Assembly (NCBI RefSeq): GCF_026625045.1
Contig: NZ_CP113089.1
Span: forward strand, 620,001-684,000
DNA: 64,000 bases
Source: Microcella daejeonensis
GTDB taxonomy: Bacteria > Actinomycetota > Actinomycetes > Actinomycetales > Microbacteriaceae
Reading direction: 5' to 3'
The notes under the pieces were generated by a model that saw nothing but the letters and a program-made list of their open reading frames with translations, was not told the DNA's origin and made no database searches. A program made the position numbers and the translations under genes. Positions 1-8,422 of the stretch are shown piece by piece (within the stretch, counting starts at the first letter, position 1; each line of letters opens with the position of its first letter).

Positions 1-415
1 CGGTCACGATCTCGGTGATGTCGTAGATCGCCCCCTGCAGGCGGACCACTGCGCCGGCCTCGTCGAGGACGGGCACGCCGATGATGCGCACGCGGATCTC
101 GCGGCCCTCACGATCGATGACGATCGACTCGAGGTCGGTCGTCACCTTCTCGACGATGTTGCGGTTCATCGCCGCCTCGATCAGGGAGCGCTGATCGTCG
201 GGGTACATCCCGATGGCGACGTCGAGCGGCGGCGCCCCGCCCTCGGACTCGTACCCGAAGAGGGAGAAGAGCTCCGCTGTCCAGTACAGCTCGCCCGAGG
301 GGATCTCGATCGACCAGCCGCCGAAGCGCGCGATGCGGCCGGCGAGGCGCACCAGATCGGCATCGTCAGCCGGGGTCGGCGCGATGCTGCGATCGTGCGG
401 CGGTTCACTGGCCAC
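1..415 (-). CDS. PAS-domain sensory protein (N-terminal part, cut by window edge)
   Basis: Only the first 138 codons are in the window; the C-terminus lies beyond base 1. The reading frame opens at a GTG (413-415) preceded by a GAGAGG ribosome-binding site 6 nt upstream. The visible protein is one PAS fold: an early FGGWSIEI strand, WTAELFSLFGYE in the middle, and the closing strand GAIYDITE, which is characteristic of PAS_3-type domains. Such domains usually sense a ligand or redox state and feed a histidine kinase, diguanylate cyclase or phosphatase. The output domain cannot be seen, so the final role is unknown. The gene reads away from the SRP RNA and tRNA-Ser. Confidence 0.75.
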   Translation of the reverse strand, partial: MASEPPHDRSIAPTPADDADLVRLAGRIARFGGWSIEIPSGELYWTAELFSLFGYESEGGAPPLDVAIGMYPDDQRSLIEAAMNRNIVEKVTTDLESIVIDREGREIRVRIIGVPVLDEAGAVVRLQGAIYDITEIVT

Positions 416-512
416 GGACGGCCTCTCTCGGGAGCGTTCTTCACCTTAGGCCGGTGAGTGCCCGCACGTACAGAGACAGGGCCGGGGCGCGCCGGAGCAG
501 GCGGCCGAGACG

Positions 513-606
513 AAAAAGGACCCCTCGCGCACCCGCCAGAGCCCGGTTACCCTTGCTGCGTTTCCGCCCTGGGGGAGTTGGCCTGGATGGCGCCGCGCGA
601 GGAGCC
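513..606 (-). ncRNA. ffs: Signal recognition particle RNA (small bacterial type)
   Basis: The minus strand carries the conserved SRP core: CAGGGCGGAAACGCAGCAAG, with the GGAA tetraloop and the AGCA internal-loop side, followed by GGTAACC. The ends pair (GGCTCCTCGCGC with GCGCGAGGGGTCC), and a T-run (CCTTTTT) follows the 3' end as an intrinsic terminator. A TAAACT -10 box sits at 613-618, placing the transcript start near 606. The RNA binds Ffh and targets membrane proteins to SecYEG. Confidence 0.93.
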
Positions 607-667
607 GTGATCAGTTTACCGGTAGACTCGTCCCCGGTCGCACGCCCTCCGGCGCGGACGATCGCCA

Positions 668-755
668 GGAGAATTCGCCTAGTGGCCTATGGCGCACGCT
701 TGGAAAGCGTGTTGGGTGCAAGCCCTCGGGGGTTCGAATCCCCCATTCTCCGCCA
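668..755 (+). tRNA. tRNA-Ser (anticodon GGA)
   Basis: The acceptor stem GGAGAAT pairs with ATTCTCC. The anticodon loop is CTTGGAAAG, giving GGA. The long variable arm expected for serine is present (GTTGGGTGCAAGCCCTC region), the T-loop is GGTTCGAATCC, and the discriminator G is followed by an encoded CCA at 753-755. Confidence 0.95.
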
Positions 756-779
756 GAACCTCGACTCGACCGGCGTGCA

Positions 780-2702
780 CTAGCGCCGCTTGAGGGTGCC
801 GAACACGCCGCGCAGCACCTCGCGCACGATCGTCTGGCCGGCGCGCGAGCCGAGCGCCCCGCCGAGCAGGTCGCCGATGCCGCCCGCGCCGCTGCCCGCC
901 GTGCCGCCACCGCTCGAGCCGCCCGTGCGGCGGGTCGTCGTGCGCGTCGTCGTGCGGCCGCGGCGCTCGAGGTCGCGCAGCGTGCGCTCGTAGTCGGCCT
1001 GCGCCTTCGCCTGGCGCTTCGCCTCGGCGGTCGCCGCAGAGGCGGCCTCCTTCTCGAGCCGGGCGCGCTCCTTCGCCGCCTCCGCCTCGAGCTCGCGGGC
1101 CGCCTCGGCCTCGGCCGCCGCGTTCATGCGCGCCGCGAGAAGCTCCGAGGCCGACTCGCGGTCGACGGCGGTTCCGTACGCGGGCAGCAGGGGCGAGGCC
1201 GCGATGACCTGCGTGATGACGGGCTCGGGAGCAGCATCCATCGAGCCCTGCGGCGCCCGCAGCCGCGTCCACGCGACCGGCGACGGCGCGCCCTTCTCGT
1301 TCATGACCGTCACGATCGCCTCGCCGATGCCGAGCGTCGTCAGCACCTCGCCGAGGTCGTAGCCGCTCGACGGATAGGTGGAGACGGTGGCGCGCAGCGC
1401 CTTCGCGTCGTCGGGCGTGTGCGCGCGCAGCTGGTGCTGGATGCGCGAGCCGAGCTGGGCGAGCACGTCGGAGGGGACGTCCTTCGGGGTCTGCGTGACG
1501 AAGAAGATGCCGACGCCCTTCGAGCGGATGAGGCGCACCGTCTGCGTGATGGCGGCGAGGAAGTCCTTGCTCGCGTCGCGGAACAGCAGGTGGGCCTCGT
1601 CGAAGAAGAAGACGAGCTTCGGCTTGTCGAGGTCGCCGACCTCGGGCAGATCGTTGAACAGGTCGGCGAGCATCCACATCAAGAAGGTCGAGAACAGCGC
1701 GGGCCGGTCGGCCACGCCGGGAACCTCGAGCAGGCTCACGATGCCGCGCCCGTCGGGGGCGAGGCGCAGCACGTCGGCGGTGTCGAACTCGGGCTCGCCG
1801 AAGAAGACGTCGGCGCCCTGGGCCGCGAACGCGACCAGCTCGCGCAGGATCACGCCCGCCGTCGCCTTGGCGAGCCCACCGAGCTCGGCGAGCGCCGGCT
1901 TGCCCTCGTTGCTGATCAGGTACTGGATGACCGCCCGCAGATCGTCGAGGTCGACGAGCGCGAGCCCCTGCGTGTCGGCGTAGTGGAACACGAGGCCGAG
2001 GCTCGACTCCTGCGTGTCGTTGAGGCCCAGCACCTTGCTCAGCAGCAGCGGGCCGAAACTCGACACCGTCGCCCGCACCGGCACCCCGTGGCCGATGCCG
2101 CCGAGGGCGAGGAACTCGGTGGGGCACGCCGCGGGCGCCCACGGCTGGCCGATGCCGGCGGTGCGCGCGAGCAGCTTCTCGCTCGGCTCCCCCGCGACGG
2201 CGATGCCGCTGAGGTCGCCCTTGATGTCGGCCGCGAACACCGGCACGCCCGCGGCGCTCAGCTGCTCGGCGAGGCCCTGCAGGGTCTTCGTCTTGCCGGT
2301 TCCGGTGGCGCCGGCGACGAGGCCGTGCCGATTCGTCATCGCGATCGGGATGCGGATGGGCACGTCGGCGCGCGGGTCGCCGTTGACGAGGGCGCCCATC
2401 TCGAGCACGGGGCCGGCCATGGCGTAGCCGGCGCGGATCGCGTCGACCTCGGAGGCGGTGAGCGGGGCGGGCTCGGCGGCGGGCGCAGCGGCGGGGGCGG
2501 CGGCGGCGGGGGCGGGCGCGGCGGCCTCGGCGGCGGGCGCGGCGGCGGGCGCGGCGGCGGGCGCGGGGGCCTCGGCGGCCCGCGCGGCCTCGGCTGCAGC
2601 TCGCGAGGCCTCGGCGGCCTGCTGCTCGGCCGCGGCGAGCGCCGCCTGCGCCTGCTCCAGGGCCTTCTTCGCCGCTTCGACCTGCGCTGCCGCATCGCTC
2701 AT
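780..2702 (-). CDS. HerA-like P-loop ATPase (DUF853 family)
   Basis: The protein has 640 residues. Residues 1-80 are an alanine-rich coiled coil followed by an Ala/Pro linker. The ATPase domain then begins, with Walker A GATGTGKT at about 131-138 and a Walker B LVFFFDEAH near 350. The last 100 residues are charged coiled coil and a glycine-rich, RTTTRTTTR-containing tail. It matches the DUF853/YjgR group of HerA/FtsK-related hexameric ATPases. Their role is not well established; DNA translocation or helicase activity is assumed from the fold. The ATG lies 4 nt after the glycerate kinase stop, so the two are probably co-transcribed. Confidence 0.85.
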   Translation of the reverse strand: MSDAAAQVEAAKKALEQAQAALAAAEQQAAEASRAAAEAARAAEAPAPAAAPAAAPAAEAAAPAPAAAAPAAAPAAEPAPLTASEVDAIRAGYAMAGPVLEMGALVNGDPRADVPIRIPIAMTNRHGLVAGATGTGKTKTLQGLAEQLSAAGVPVFAADIKGDLSGIAVAGEPSEKLLARTAGIGQPWAPAACPTEFLALGGIGHGVPVRATVSSFGPLLLSKVLGLNDTQESSLGLVFHYADTQGLALVDLDDLRAVIQYLISNEGKPALAELGGLAKATAGVILRELVAFAAQGADVFFGEPEFDTADVLRLAPDGRGIVSLLEVPGVADRPALFSTFLMWMLADLFNDLPEVGDLDKPKLVFFFDEAHLLFRDASKDFLAAITQTVRLIRSKGVGIFFVTQTPKDVPSDVLAQLGSRIQHQLRAHTPDDAKALRATVSTYPSSGYDLGEVLTTLGIGEAIVTVMNEKGAPSPVAWTRLRAPQGSMDAAPEPVITQVIAASPLLPAYGTAVDRESASELLAARMNAAAEAEAARELEAEAAKERARLEKEAASAATAEAKRQAKAQADYERTLRDLERRGRTTTRTTTRRTGGSSGGGTAGSGAGGIGDLLGGALGSRAGQTIVREVLRGVFGTLKRR

Positions 2703-2706
2703 GGCG

Positions 2707-3825
2707 TCAGCCTAAGCGTCCGGCCAGTTCGGCGCCCGCGTGCTCGAGCCAGTGCTCGGCCCGAGCGATGGCGGCGGCGGAGCCGCCGGCGAGCGCCGCG
2801 AGCTCGACAATCGCGGCGAGCCCCTCGGCCGGAGCCGAGGATCCGACCGAGCCCGCGACGACGGCCACGGGCACCCCGGCGTCGGCGGCGAGCCGGGCGA
2901 CCTCGGCGGGCGCCTTGCCCGCGGCGGTCTGGGCGTCGAAGCGTCCCTCGCCCGTGATCACGAGGTCGGCCGACGCGAGGGCCGAGGCGAGGGCGACCGC
3001 CTCGGCGATGCGGCGCGAGCCGCTCGCCATGACGGCTCCGGCGGCGAGCAGGCCGAAGCCGGCCCCGCCCGCGGCGCCCGCGCCCGGGGTCGCGGCGTCG
3101 ACGTGCGGCAGGAGGGAGGCGAGGTGCGCGAGAGCGGCATCCGCCCCGTCGATGTCGACGACGCCCTTCTGCGGGCCGAAGACGGCGGCCGCCCCGCGCG
3201 CGCCGAGCAGCGGGTTGTCGACGTCGCCGAGGATGACGGCGCCGCCGGGCGGGAGCGCGCGCAGCCCGCTGAGGTCGACCGTCGCGAGCGAGTCGAGGCC
3301 GCGCAGCCCGAGCGGCACCGGGTCGCCCGCGGCGTCGAGCAGGCGGGCGCCGAGGGCGCGCAGGGCTCCGGCTCCGCCGTCGGTCGAGCTGCTGCCGCCG
3401 AGCGCGAGCAGCAGCTGCTCCACTCCCCGCCCTGCCGCGTCGCGGTGATCGAGAGCGGCCGCAATCGCCTCGCCGAACCCGAGCGTATGCGCGTCATCGG
3501 GGGCGGGATGCTCGAGCAGGGTGATCCCCGAGGTCGCGGCGAGCTCCACGACCGCGGTCGTCGGCCGGGTCGCCGTGGCGGGCAGCAGCACCCAGTGCGC
3601 GTCGACGGGCCGGGAGTCGGGGCCCGTCACCCGCACGGGCATGCGCCGCGCATCCGGCACCGCGACCTCGAAGGCGTCGAGCGTGCCCTCACCGCCGTCG
3701 GCCATCGGGCGCGCGACCAGCTCGTCGTCGGGCCGCACCGAGGCCCAGCCGCGGGCGAGCGCCGCGACGACCTCGACGGCGCTGGCGCTGCCCTTGAAGG
3801 AGTCGGGGGCGAGGACGACGCGCAT
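2707..3825 (-). CDS. glxK: Glycerate kinase
   Basis: This 372-residue protein is a GlxK/GckA-family kinase that phosphorylates D-glycerate to 2-phosphoglycerate, feeding glyoxylate or serine breakdown into lower glycolysis. Seen motifs are the N-terminal VVLAPDSFKGS, MADGGEGTL (about 46-54), the LALGGSSSTDGGAGAL phosphate-binding stretch and VITGEGRFDAQT near residue 290, all diagnostic of the family. The ATG at 3823-3825 has GGGAGG 4 nt upstream. A possible -10 (TACTCT, minus strand) lies near 3950. The gene is divergent from the LacI gene at 4021, which could regulate it. Confidence 0.9.
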   Translation of the reverse strand: MRVVLAPDSFKGSASAVEVVAALARGWASVRPDDELVARPMADGGEGTLDAFEVAVPDARRMPVRVTGPDSRPVDAHWVLLPATATRPTTAVVELAATSGITLLEHPAPDDAHTLGFGEAIAAALDHRDAAGRGVEQLLLALGGSSSTDGGAGALRALGARLLDAAGDPVPLGLRGLDSLATVDLSGLRALPPGGAVILGDVDNPLLGARGAAAVFGPQKGVVDIDGADAALAHLASLLPHVDAATPGAGAAGGAGFGLLAAGAVMASGSRRIAEAVALASALASADLVITGEGRFDAQTAAGKAPAEVARLAADAGVPVAVVAGSVGSSAPAEGLAAIVELAALAGGSAAAIARAEHWLEHAGAELAGRLG

Positions 3826-4020
3826 CAGGCCTCCCGGGTCAGGCGCACCCCGAACGGCTCGAGGTCGCGGAAACGGCCGGCGAGCGCGATGGCGAGCGCT
3901 CGCCCGCGTGGAGCGGCACCCGGCGGACGTCGGGATCGCTGCCGCGAGAGTATCGTGAGCCGCCCGCCACCCGATCGGTGATCCCGGGCGCACCGAGGCT
4001 CGAACGAGAGGATAGGCGTC

Positions 4021-5061
4021 ATGGCCCAGCGCGCGCACTCCAGCCCCACGCTGCACGACGTCGCCCGCGAGGCCGGCGTCTCGCTCGCCACCGCCTCGCG
4101 TTCGCTCAACGGAAGCACCCGCAAGGTCAACGAGGAGTACCGCGCGCGCGTGCTCGCCGCCGCCGAGCGCCTCGGCTACGTCGCCAACCTCTCGGCGCAG
4201 ACCATCGCCAAGGGCACCTCCTCGACCCTCGCCCTGCTCGTCAGCGACATCGCCGACCCCTACTTCGCCGCCATCGCCGCGGGCGTGCTCAGCGGCGCCG
4301 AGCAGGCCGGGCTCATCACGACCATGGGCATCACGCAGCGCAGCGCCGAGCGCGAGCTCGACCTCGTCAAGACGCTGCGCGGGCAGCGTCCGCGGGTGCT
4401 CATCCTCACCGGATCCCGCTACGTCGACGCCGCCCTCGACGAGGCCCTCACCCGCGAACTGCAGGCCTTCGAGTCGACCGGCGGCCGGGTCGTCATGGTC
4501 TCGCAGCGCTCGCTGCCCTTCGACACCGTGCAGACCGACGACTACGGCGGCGCGCGCGACCTCGCCGAATCCCTCGTCGATCAGGGCTACCGCTCGTTCG
4601 CCGCGCTCACCGGCGTCAGCTCGCTCATGACGGCGCGCGACCGCCTCGCCGGGTTCCGCGACGGGCTCGCCGCGCACGGCCTGAGCCTTCCCGACGAGCG
4701 CGTCGTCGAGACCGAGTTCACCCGCCAGGGCGGCTACGACGGCGCCGGTCAGCTGCTGAGCCGCGGGCTCGGCGACGCCGAGCTGCTCTTCGCCGTCAAC
4801 GACGTCATGGCGGTCGGCGCGATGTCGCGCCTGCGCGAGGAGAGCGTCGACGTGCCCGGCTCGCTCGCGGTCGCCGGCTTCGACGACATCTCCACGGCCC
4901 GTGACGTGACGCCCGCGCTCACCACCGTGCGCCTGCCGCTCGAGCGGGTCGGCGCCGCCGCCATCGAGCTCGCGCTCGCCGGCCAGCGCGGCGACGAGCC
5001 GACCCTCGTCACCCTCGGCGGCGAGGTCGTGCTGCGCACGAGCACCCCGGCGCGCGGCTAG
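4021..5061 (+). CDS. LacI-family transcriptional regulator
   Basis: The protein has 346 residues. The helix-turn-helix is at about residues 10-30 (LHDVAREAGVSLATASRSLN), with a hinge helix before residue 60, then a periplasmic-binding-like effector domain (DIADPYFAAIAAG, FAVNDVMAVGA, VAGFDDISTARDVTPALTTV). The ATG follows GAGAGGATAGG. A TATCGT -10 is at 3951-3956. It lies between glycerate kinase (divergent) and the GH51 arabinofuranosidase (downstream, same strand), so regulation of either is plausible. The effector sugar cannot be read from sequence. Confidence 0.92.
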   Translation: MAQRAHSSPTLHDVAREAGVSLATASRSLNGSTRKVNEEYRARVLAAAERLGYVANLSAQTIAKGTSSTLALLVSDIADPYFAAIAAGVLSGAEQAGLITTMGITQRSAERELDLVKTLRGQRPRVLILTGSRYVDAALDEALTRELQAFESTGGRVVMVSQRSLPFDTVQTDDYGGARDLAESLVDQGYRSFAALTGVSSLMTARDRLAGFRDGLAAHGLSLPDERVVETEFTRQGGYDGAGQLLSRGLGDAELLFAVNDVMAVGAMSRLREESVDVPGSLAVAGFDDISTARDVTPALTTVRLPLERVGAAAIELALAGQRGDEPTLVTLGGEVVLRTSTPARG

Positions 5062-5124
5062 GGTCGCCTCTTCCTGGCTCGTCCGGCGACGCCGGCCCGG
5101 TCGCGCCCGGCCCGGCTCCGTCTG

Positions 5125-5208
5125 GCACGAATTCAGGCATCGCGGCGCCGCAGCCGGCGTGTCGCCGCACGACACGACGTCGGCGTGCCCGAACGCCTGA
5201 ATTCGTGC
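5125..5208. repeat. Palindromic element A (84 bp)
   Basis: Perfect 14-bp arms GCACGAATTCAGGC and GCCTGAATTCGTGC flank a core that itself folds (GTGTCG-CCGCA-CGACAC). The same arms recur at 24118-24204, and a related element lies at 23980-24066. It sits just after a lacI stop codon, so it may act as a terminator; whether it is a mobile palindromic repeat is unknown. Confidence 0.85.
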
Positions 5209-5267
5209 ACGCTCGCGCCGAGCATCCCGACCTCTCGGGCCGCGCCGTATGCTGATGTTGTCGCTCG

Positions 5268-5281
5268 AACTGCCGATAGTT
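5268..5281. promoter_or_regulatory. Candidate LacI-type operator before GH51 gene
   Basis: AACTGCCGATAGTT has AACT/AGTT arms around a central CG, the usual LacI-family layout. It lies 15 bp after a TATGCT -10 box, where a bound repressor would block transcription. The neighbouring LacI (4021-5061) is the obvious candidate; this is inference. Confidence 0.35.
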
Positions 5282-5408
5282 TCGACCGCGTCGTCGCCGC
5301 TCACCTGCGCGCGCCGGTCGTCGCCGGCTGAGCGGGCGGCACCGCACCGCATCCCGAACCGCCCCTCACGCCCTTCACCGCCGCACACCCCCACCGGAAG
5401 GAGCTGCG

Positions 5409-6926
5409 ATGACGCAGCGCGCCCGCATCACCGTCCACCCCGCCTTCGAGGTCGGCACGATCGACCCGCGCATCTTCGGATCCTTCGTCGAGCACCTCGG
5501 CCGCGCCGTGTACACCGGCATCTACGAGCCGGGGCATCCGACGGCCGACGCCGAGGGGTTCCGGCAGGACGTCGCCGACCTCACCCGCGAGCTCGGCACG
5601 ACCGTCGTGCGCTACCCCGGCGGCAACTTCGTCTCCGGCTACCGCTGGGAGGACGGGGTCGGCCCGCGCGACGAGCGCCCCACCCGCATCGACATGGCCT
5701 GGCGCACGATCGAGACGAACGAGATCGGCACCGACGAGTTCGTGCGCTGGACGGCCGCGACCGGTACCGAGCCGATGATGGCCGTCAACCTCGGCACCCG
5801 GGGCGTCGCCGAGGCGGCCGAGCTCGTGGAGTACTGCAACGTGCCCGGCGGTACGGAGCTGAGCGAGCGGCGCCGGGCGAACGGGGCCGACGCGCCCCAC
5901 GGCATCCGCCTCTGGTGCCTCGGCAACGAGATGGACGGCCCGTGGCAGATCGGCCACAAGACCGCGGAGGAGTACGGCCGCCTCGCCAGCCAGGCCGCCC
6001 AGGCGATGCGCCGCGTCGACCCGAGCATCGAGCTCGTCGTCTGCGGCAGCTCGAGCCGCGAGATGGAGACCTTCGGCGAGTGGGAGCGGGTCGTGCTCGA
6101 GCACACCTTCGACCAGGTCGAGTACATCTCGGTGCACGCCTACTACCAGGAGCGCGACGGCGACCGGGCGAGCTTCCTCGCCTCCGCCGCGGGCTTCGAG
6201 GCCTTCATGCACGAGGTCATCGCGACGGCCGACGCGGTCGCCGCCCGCCGGCACTCCGACAAGCGCATCCGGCTCTCGGTCGACGAGTGGAACATCTGGT
6301 ACATCGACTCCTTCGCCGGGGAGGACAACCTCGAGCTGCTCGAGCGCCCCCGCCTCATCGAGGACGTCTACTCGGCCCTCGACGCCGTCGTCGCCGGCGA
6401 CCTGCTCGCCACCCTGCTGCGCAACGCCGACCGCGTCGCCATCGCCTGCCTGGCCCAGCTCGTCAACGTCATCGCGCCGATCATGACCGAGCCGGGCGGC
6501 GAGGCCTGGCGCCAGACGACCTTCTTCCCCATCGCCCTCACGGCGCAGCACGCCCGCGGCGTGACGCTCGAGGCGCGCACGGAGGGGCCGCGCGCCGCGA
6601 CGGCGAAGCACGGCGAGGTCGACGCGGTCTCGAGCGTCGTGACGTGGGATGCCGCTGCCGGCTCGCTCGTCGCCATCCTGACGAACCGCTCCCCCCAGCC
6701 GGTCGAGCTGCGCCTCGACGCCGCGGGCTTCCGCGAGCTGGCGCTCGCCGAGTCGCACGTCATGGTCGCCGACGACGCCGGTCCTCGGCGCACCGCCGCG
6801 GAGGCCGCCGAGGTCGCCCCGCGCCCGCTCGAGGGCGTCGTCGTCGAGGGTGCGGAGCTGCTCGTCACCCTGCCGCCCGAGAGCTGGAGCCTCATCCGGC
6901 TCACCGCTGCGGTGCAGCCCGGCTGA
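5409..6926 (+). CDS. abfA: Alpha-L-arabinofuranosidase, GH51
   Basis: A 505-residue enzyme, the usual length of intracellular GH51 arabinofuranosidases. It releases arabinose from arabinan or arabinoxylan oligosaccharides. The acid/base Glu is in CLGNEMDGPW (E174) and the nucleophile Glu is in RLSVDEWNIWY (E293), nearly the positions known for the Geobacillus enzyme (175 and 294). RYPGGNFVSGYRWEDG near residue 70 is the family signature. There is no signal peptide, so it acts in the cytoplasm on imported oligosaccharides. The ATG is preceded by GGAAGGAGCTGCG. It works with the ara genes further on. Confidence 0.96.
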   Translation: MTQRARITVHPAFEVGTIDPRIFGSFVEHLGRAVYTGIYEPGHPTADAEGFRQDVADLTRELGTTVVRYPGGNFVSGYRWEDGVGPRDERPTRIDMAWRTIETNEIGTDEFVRWTAATGTEPMMAVNLGTRGVAEAAELVEYCNVPGGTELSERRRANGADAPHGIRLWCLGNEMDGPWQIGHKTAEEYGRLASQAAQAMRRVDPSIELVVCGSSSREMETFGEWERVVLEHTFDQVEYISVHAYYQERDGDRASFLASAAGFEAFMHEVIATADAVAARRHSDKRIRLSVDEWNIWYIDSFAGEDNLELLERPRLIEDVYSALDAVVAGDLLATLLRNADRVAIACLAQLVNVIAPIMTEPGGEAWRQTTFFPIALTAQHARGVTLEARTEGPRAATAKHGEVDAVSSVVTWDAAAGSLVAILTNRSPQPVELRLDAAGFRELALAESHVMVADDAGPRRTAAEAAEVAPRPLEGVVVEGAELLVTLPPESWSLIRLTAAVQPG

Positions 6927-6947
6927 CGCGCAGCGGGAGGTGGCGCC

Positions 6948-8249
6948 CTACACGCCCCAGTGCTCGAGCAGCGGCCCGAGCAGCGCCCCGCGGGCATCCC
7001 ACTCGGTGCGCAGCGCGCGGAACGACTCCCAACGCGGGTAGCGCGCGGCCACGGCCGCCGGATCCATCGTGAAGACCTTGCCCCAGTGGGGTCGGGCGCC
7101 GAAGGGCGCGAGCACCGACTCGATGCCGGGCAGCGCCGCACGCACGGCGGGCTCGTCGGGCATCCAGGTGAAATGGATGCCGATGACGTCGCCGCCGTAC
7201 GCCCCGCTCAGCCACAGATCGTCGCCGCGGATGCTGCGCACCTCGCTCACCTGCAGCAGCCCCTCGAGGGCCGGGCCGTGCGCGCGCATCGCGGCGAGCG
7301 CCGCCACCGCGTGCGACCGCGGCACGAAGTACTCGCTCTGCAGCTCGTCGCCGTTCGAGGGCGTGAACTCGGCCCGGAAGTGCGGCAGCCGCTCGAACCA
7401 CGGCCCAGGCTCCCCGCTCTGGTCGGTGCAGTTCCGGGCCGGCTGACCCCTGAGGGGATGCTCCGCCGAGCCCGTGCGCACCGCCCCGTCGAGCGGCGCG
7501 GGCGCCCCGCTCGCCCCCGGCGTCACGCGCGACTTGCGCCACACCTGGTCGATGACGCCGGATCGGCTCCAGTTCGTGAACAGGCTCACGCTCGTCGCCG
7601 ACCCCATCACCGCGTCGAGGTCGGCGAGCGCCGCATCCCACGGCAGGTCGAGGTCGACGACCTGGGTCATGGCGTAGCTCGGCTCGACCGCGAGCTCGAC
7701 GCGCGTGACGATGCCGAGCGCCCCGAGCGCGACGACGGCCCCGTCGAAGCCCTCGTCACCGCGGCGGATCATCGCGATGCTGCCGTCGGAGCGCACGAGC
7801 TCGAGCCCGACGACCGCGGTCGCGAGGGATCCGGTGGCGTCACCCGAGCCGTGGGTGCCGGTGGCGATCGCGCCGGCGACGCTGATGTGCGGCAGCGAGG
7901 CCATCGCGCCGAGCGCCCAGCCCTGCGCGTCGAGCGCGCAGGCGAGCTCGGCGTAGCGCATGCCCGCGGGCACGGAGGCGACGCCCGAGCGCCCGTCCGC
8001 GGCCGGCGTCACCGTCACCGAACCCGGCAGCTGCGCGACGGAGACGAGCAGGCCGGAGGTGTCGGCGATGCGCGTGAACGAGTGCCGCGAGCCGAGCGCG
8101 CGCACCTGCGGCGCCTCCGCCACGAGCTGCTGCAGCTCGGCGACGCTCGTCGGCTCCGCGAACCGGGATGCTCCGTAGGCGAGGTTGCGCGCCCAGTTCA
8201 GCCCGGCGGGGCCGGGTCGGGCGGTGGTCGAGGTCGTCGTCATCGTCAC
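6948..8249 (-). CDS. FAD-linked sugar-alcohol oxidase (alditol/xylitol oxidase type)
   Basis: A 433-residue VAO-fold flavoprotein. The N-terminal FAD-binding half contains VRALGSRHSF (the His of covalent-FAD enzymes), ASLPHISVAGAIATGTHGSG and GALGIVTRVEL. The C-terminal half has the ALO-type YFVPRS and the final HWGKVFT and RAL segments of D-arabinono-lactone/alditol oxidases. It would oxidise polyols or aldonolactones with O2, making H2O2. The start is chosen as GTG at 8247-8249 because TAGGGT stands 7 nt upstream, the leaderless pattern of this genome; an ATG two codons later is the alternative. It converges with the GH51 gene. Confidence 0.82.
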   Translation of the reverse strand: MTMTTTSTTARPGPAGLNWARNLAYGASRFAEPTSVAELQQLVAEAPQVRALGSRHSFTRIADTSGLLVSVAQLPGSVTVTPAADGRSGVASVPAGMRYAELACALDAQGWALGAMASLPHISVAGAIATGTHGSGDATGSLATAVVGLELVRSDGSIAMIRRGDEGFDGAVVALGALGIVTRVELAVEPSYAMTQVVDLDLPWDAALADLDAVMGSATSVSLFTNWSRSGVIDQVWRKSRVTPGASGAPAPLDGAVRTGSAEHPLRGQPARNCTDQSGEPGPWFERLPHFRAEFTPSNGDELQSEYFVPRSHAVAALAAMRAHGPALEGLLQVSEVRSIRGDDLWLSGAYGGDVIGIHFTWMPDEPAVRAALPGIESVLAPFGARPHWGKVFTMDPAAVAARYPRWESFRALRTEWDARGALLGPLLEHWGV

Positions 8250-8348
8250 CTGCCCGACCCTACGCCGAGGGCCCCGGAGCCGGCCGACCACCCGCCCCCG
8301 TCCGCGCCGCGTCGCGCCGGGTCCGACGTCGAAGTGCGCATTGCGGCT

Positions 8349-8377
8349 CGAGTTGAGGGTTCGGAACCCTCGACTCG
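8349..8377 (-). terminator. Hairpin after saccharopine dehydrogenase-like gene
   Basis: Arms CGAGTTGAGGGTTC and GAACCCTCGACTCG (one G-T pair) form a 14-bp stem 46 nt after the stop codon of the minus-strand gene at 8423. There is no U-run, so termination is inferred. Confidence 0.5.
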
Positions 8378-8422
8378 GCGCGAACCCGCGACTCGGCGAG
8401 ACCCAGCGCCCGCGGGACGCGC

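Larger units (their letters stand above)
5062..5408. other. Gene-free region between lacI and GH51 gene
   Basis: These 347 bp hold palindromic element A (5125-5208), a TATGCT -10 candidate (5248-5253), a LacI-type 14-mer (5268-5281) and the GGAAGGAG ribosome-binding site of the downstream gene. No coding frame is convincing. Confidence 0.6.

Noticed and set aside
1419..2957. Long open frame on the plus strand opposite the HerA-like and glycerate kinase genes
   Set aside because: Typical high-GC shadow: low-complexity composition, no motifs, and opposite strand fully explained by real genes.
3825..3950. Frame overlapping the glxK start by TGATG (ending FGVRLTREA)
   Set aside because: No start codon with a ribosome site, and the frame runs back through the divergent promoter region.
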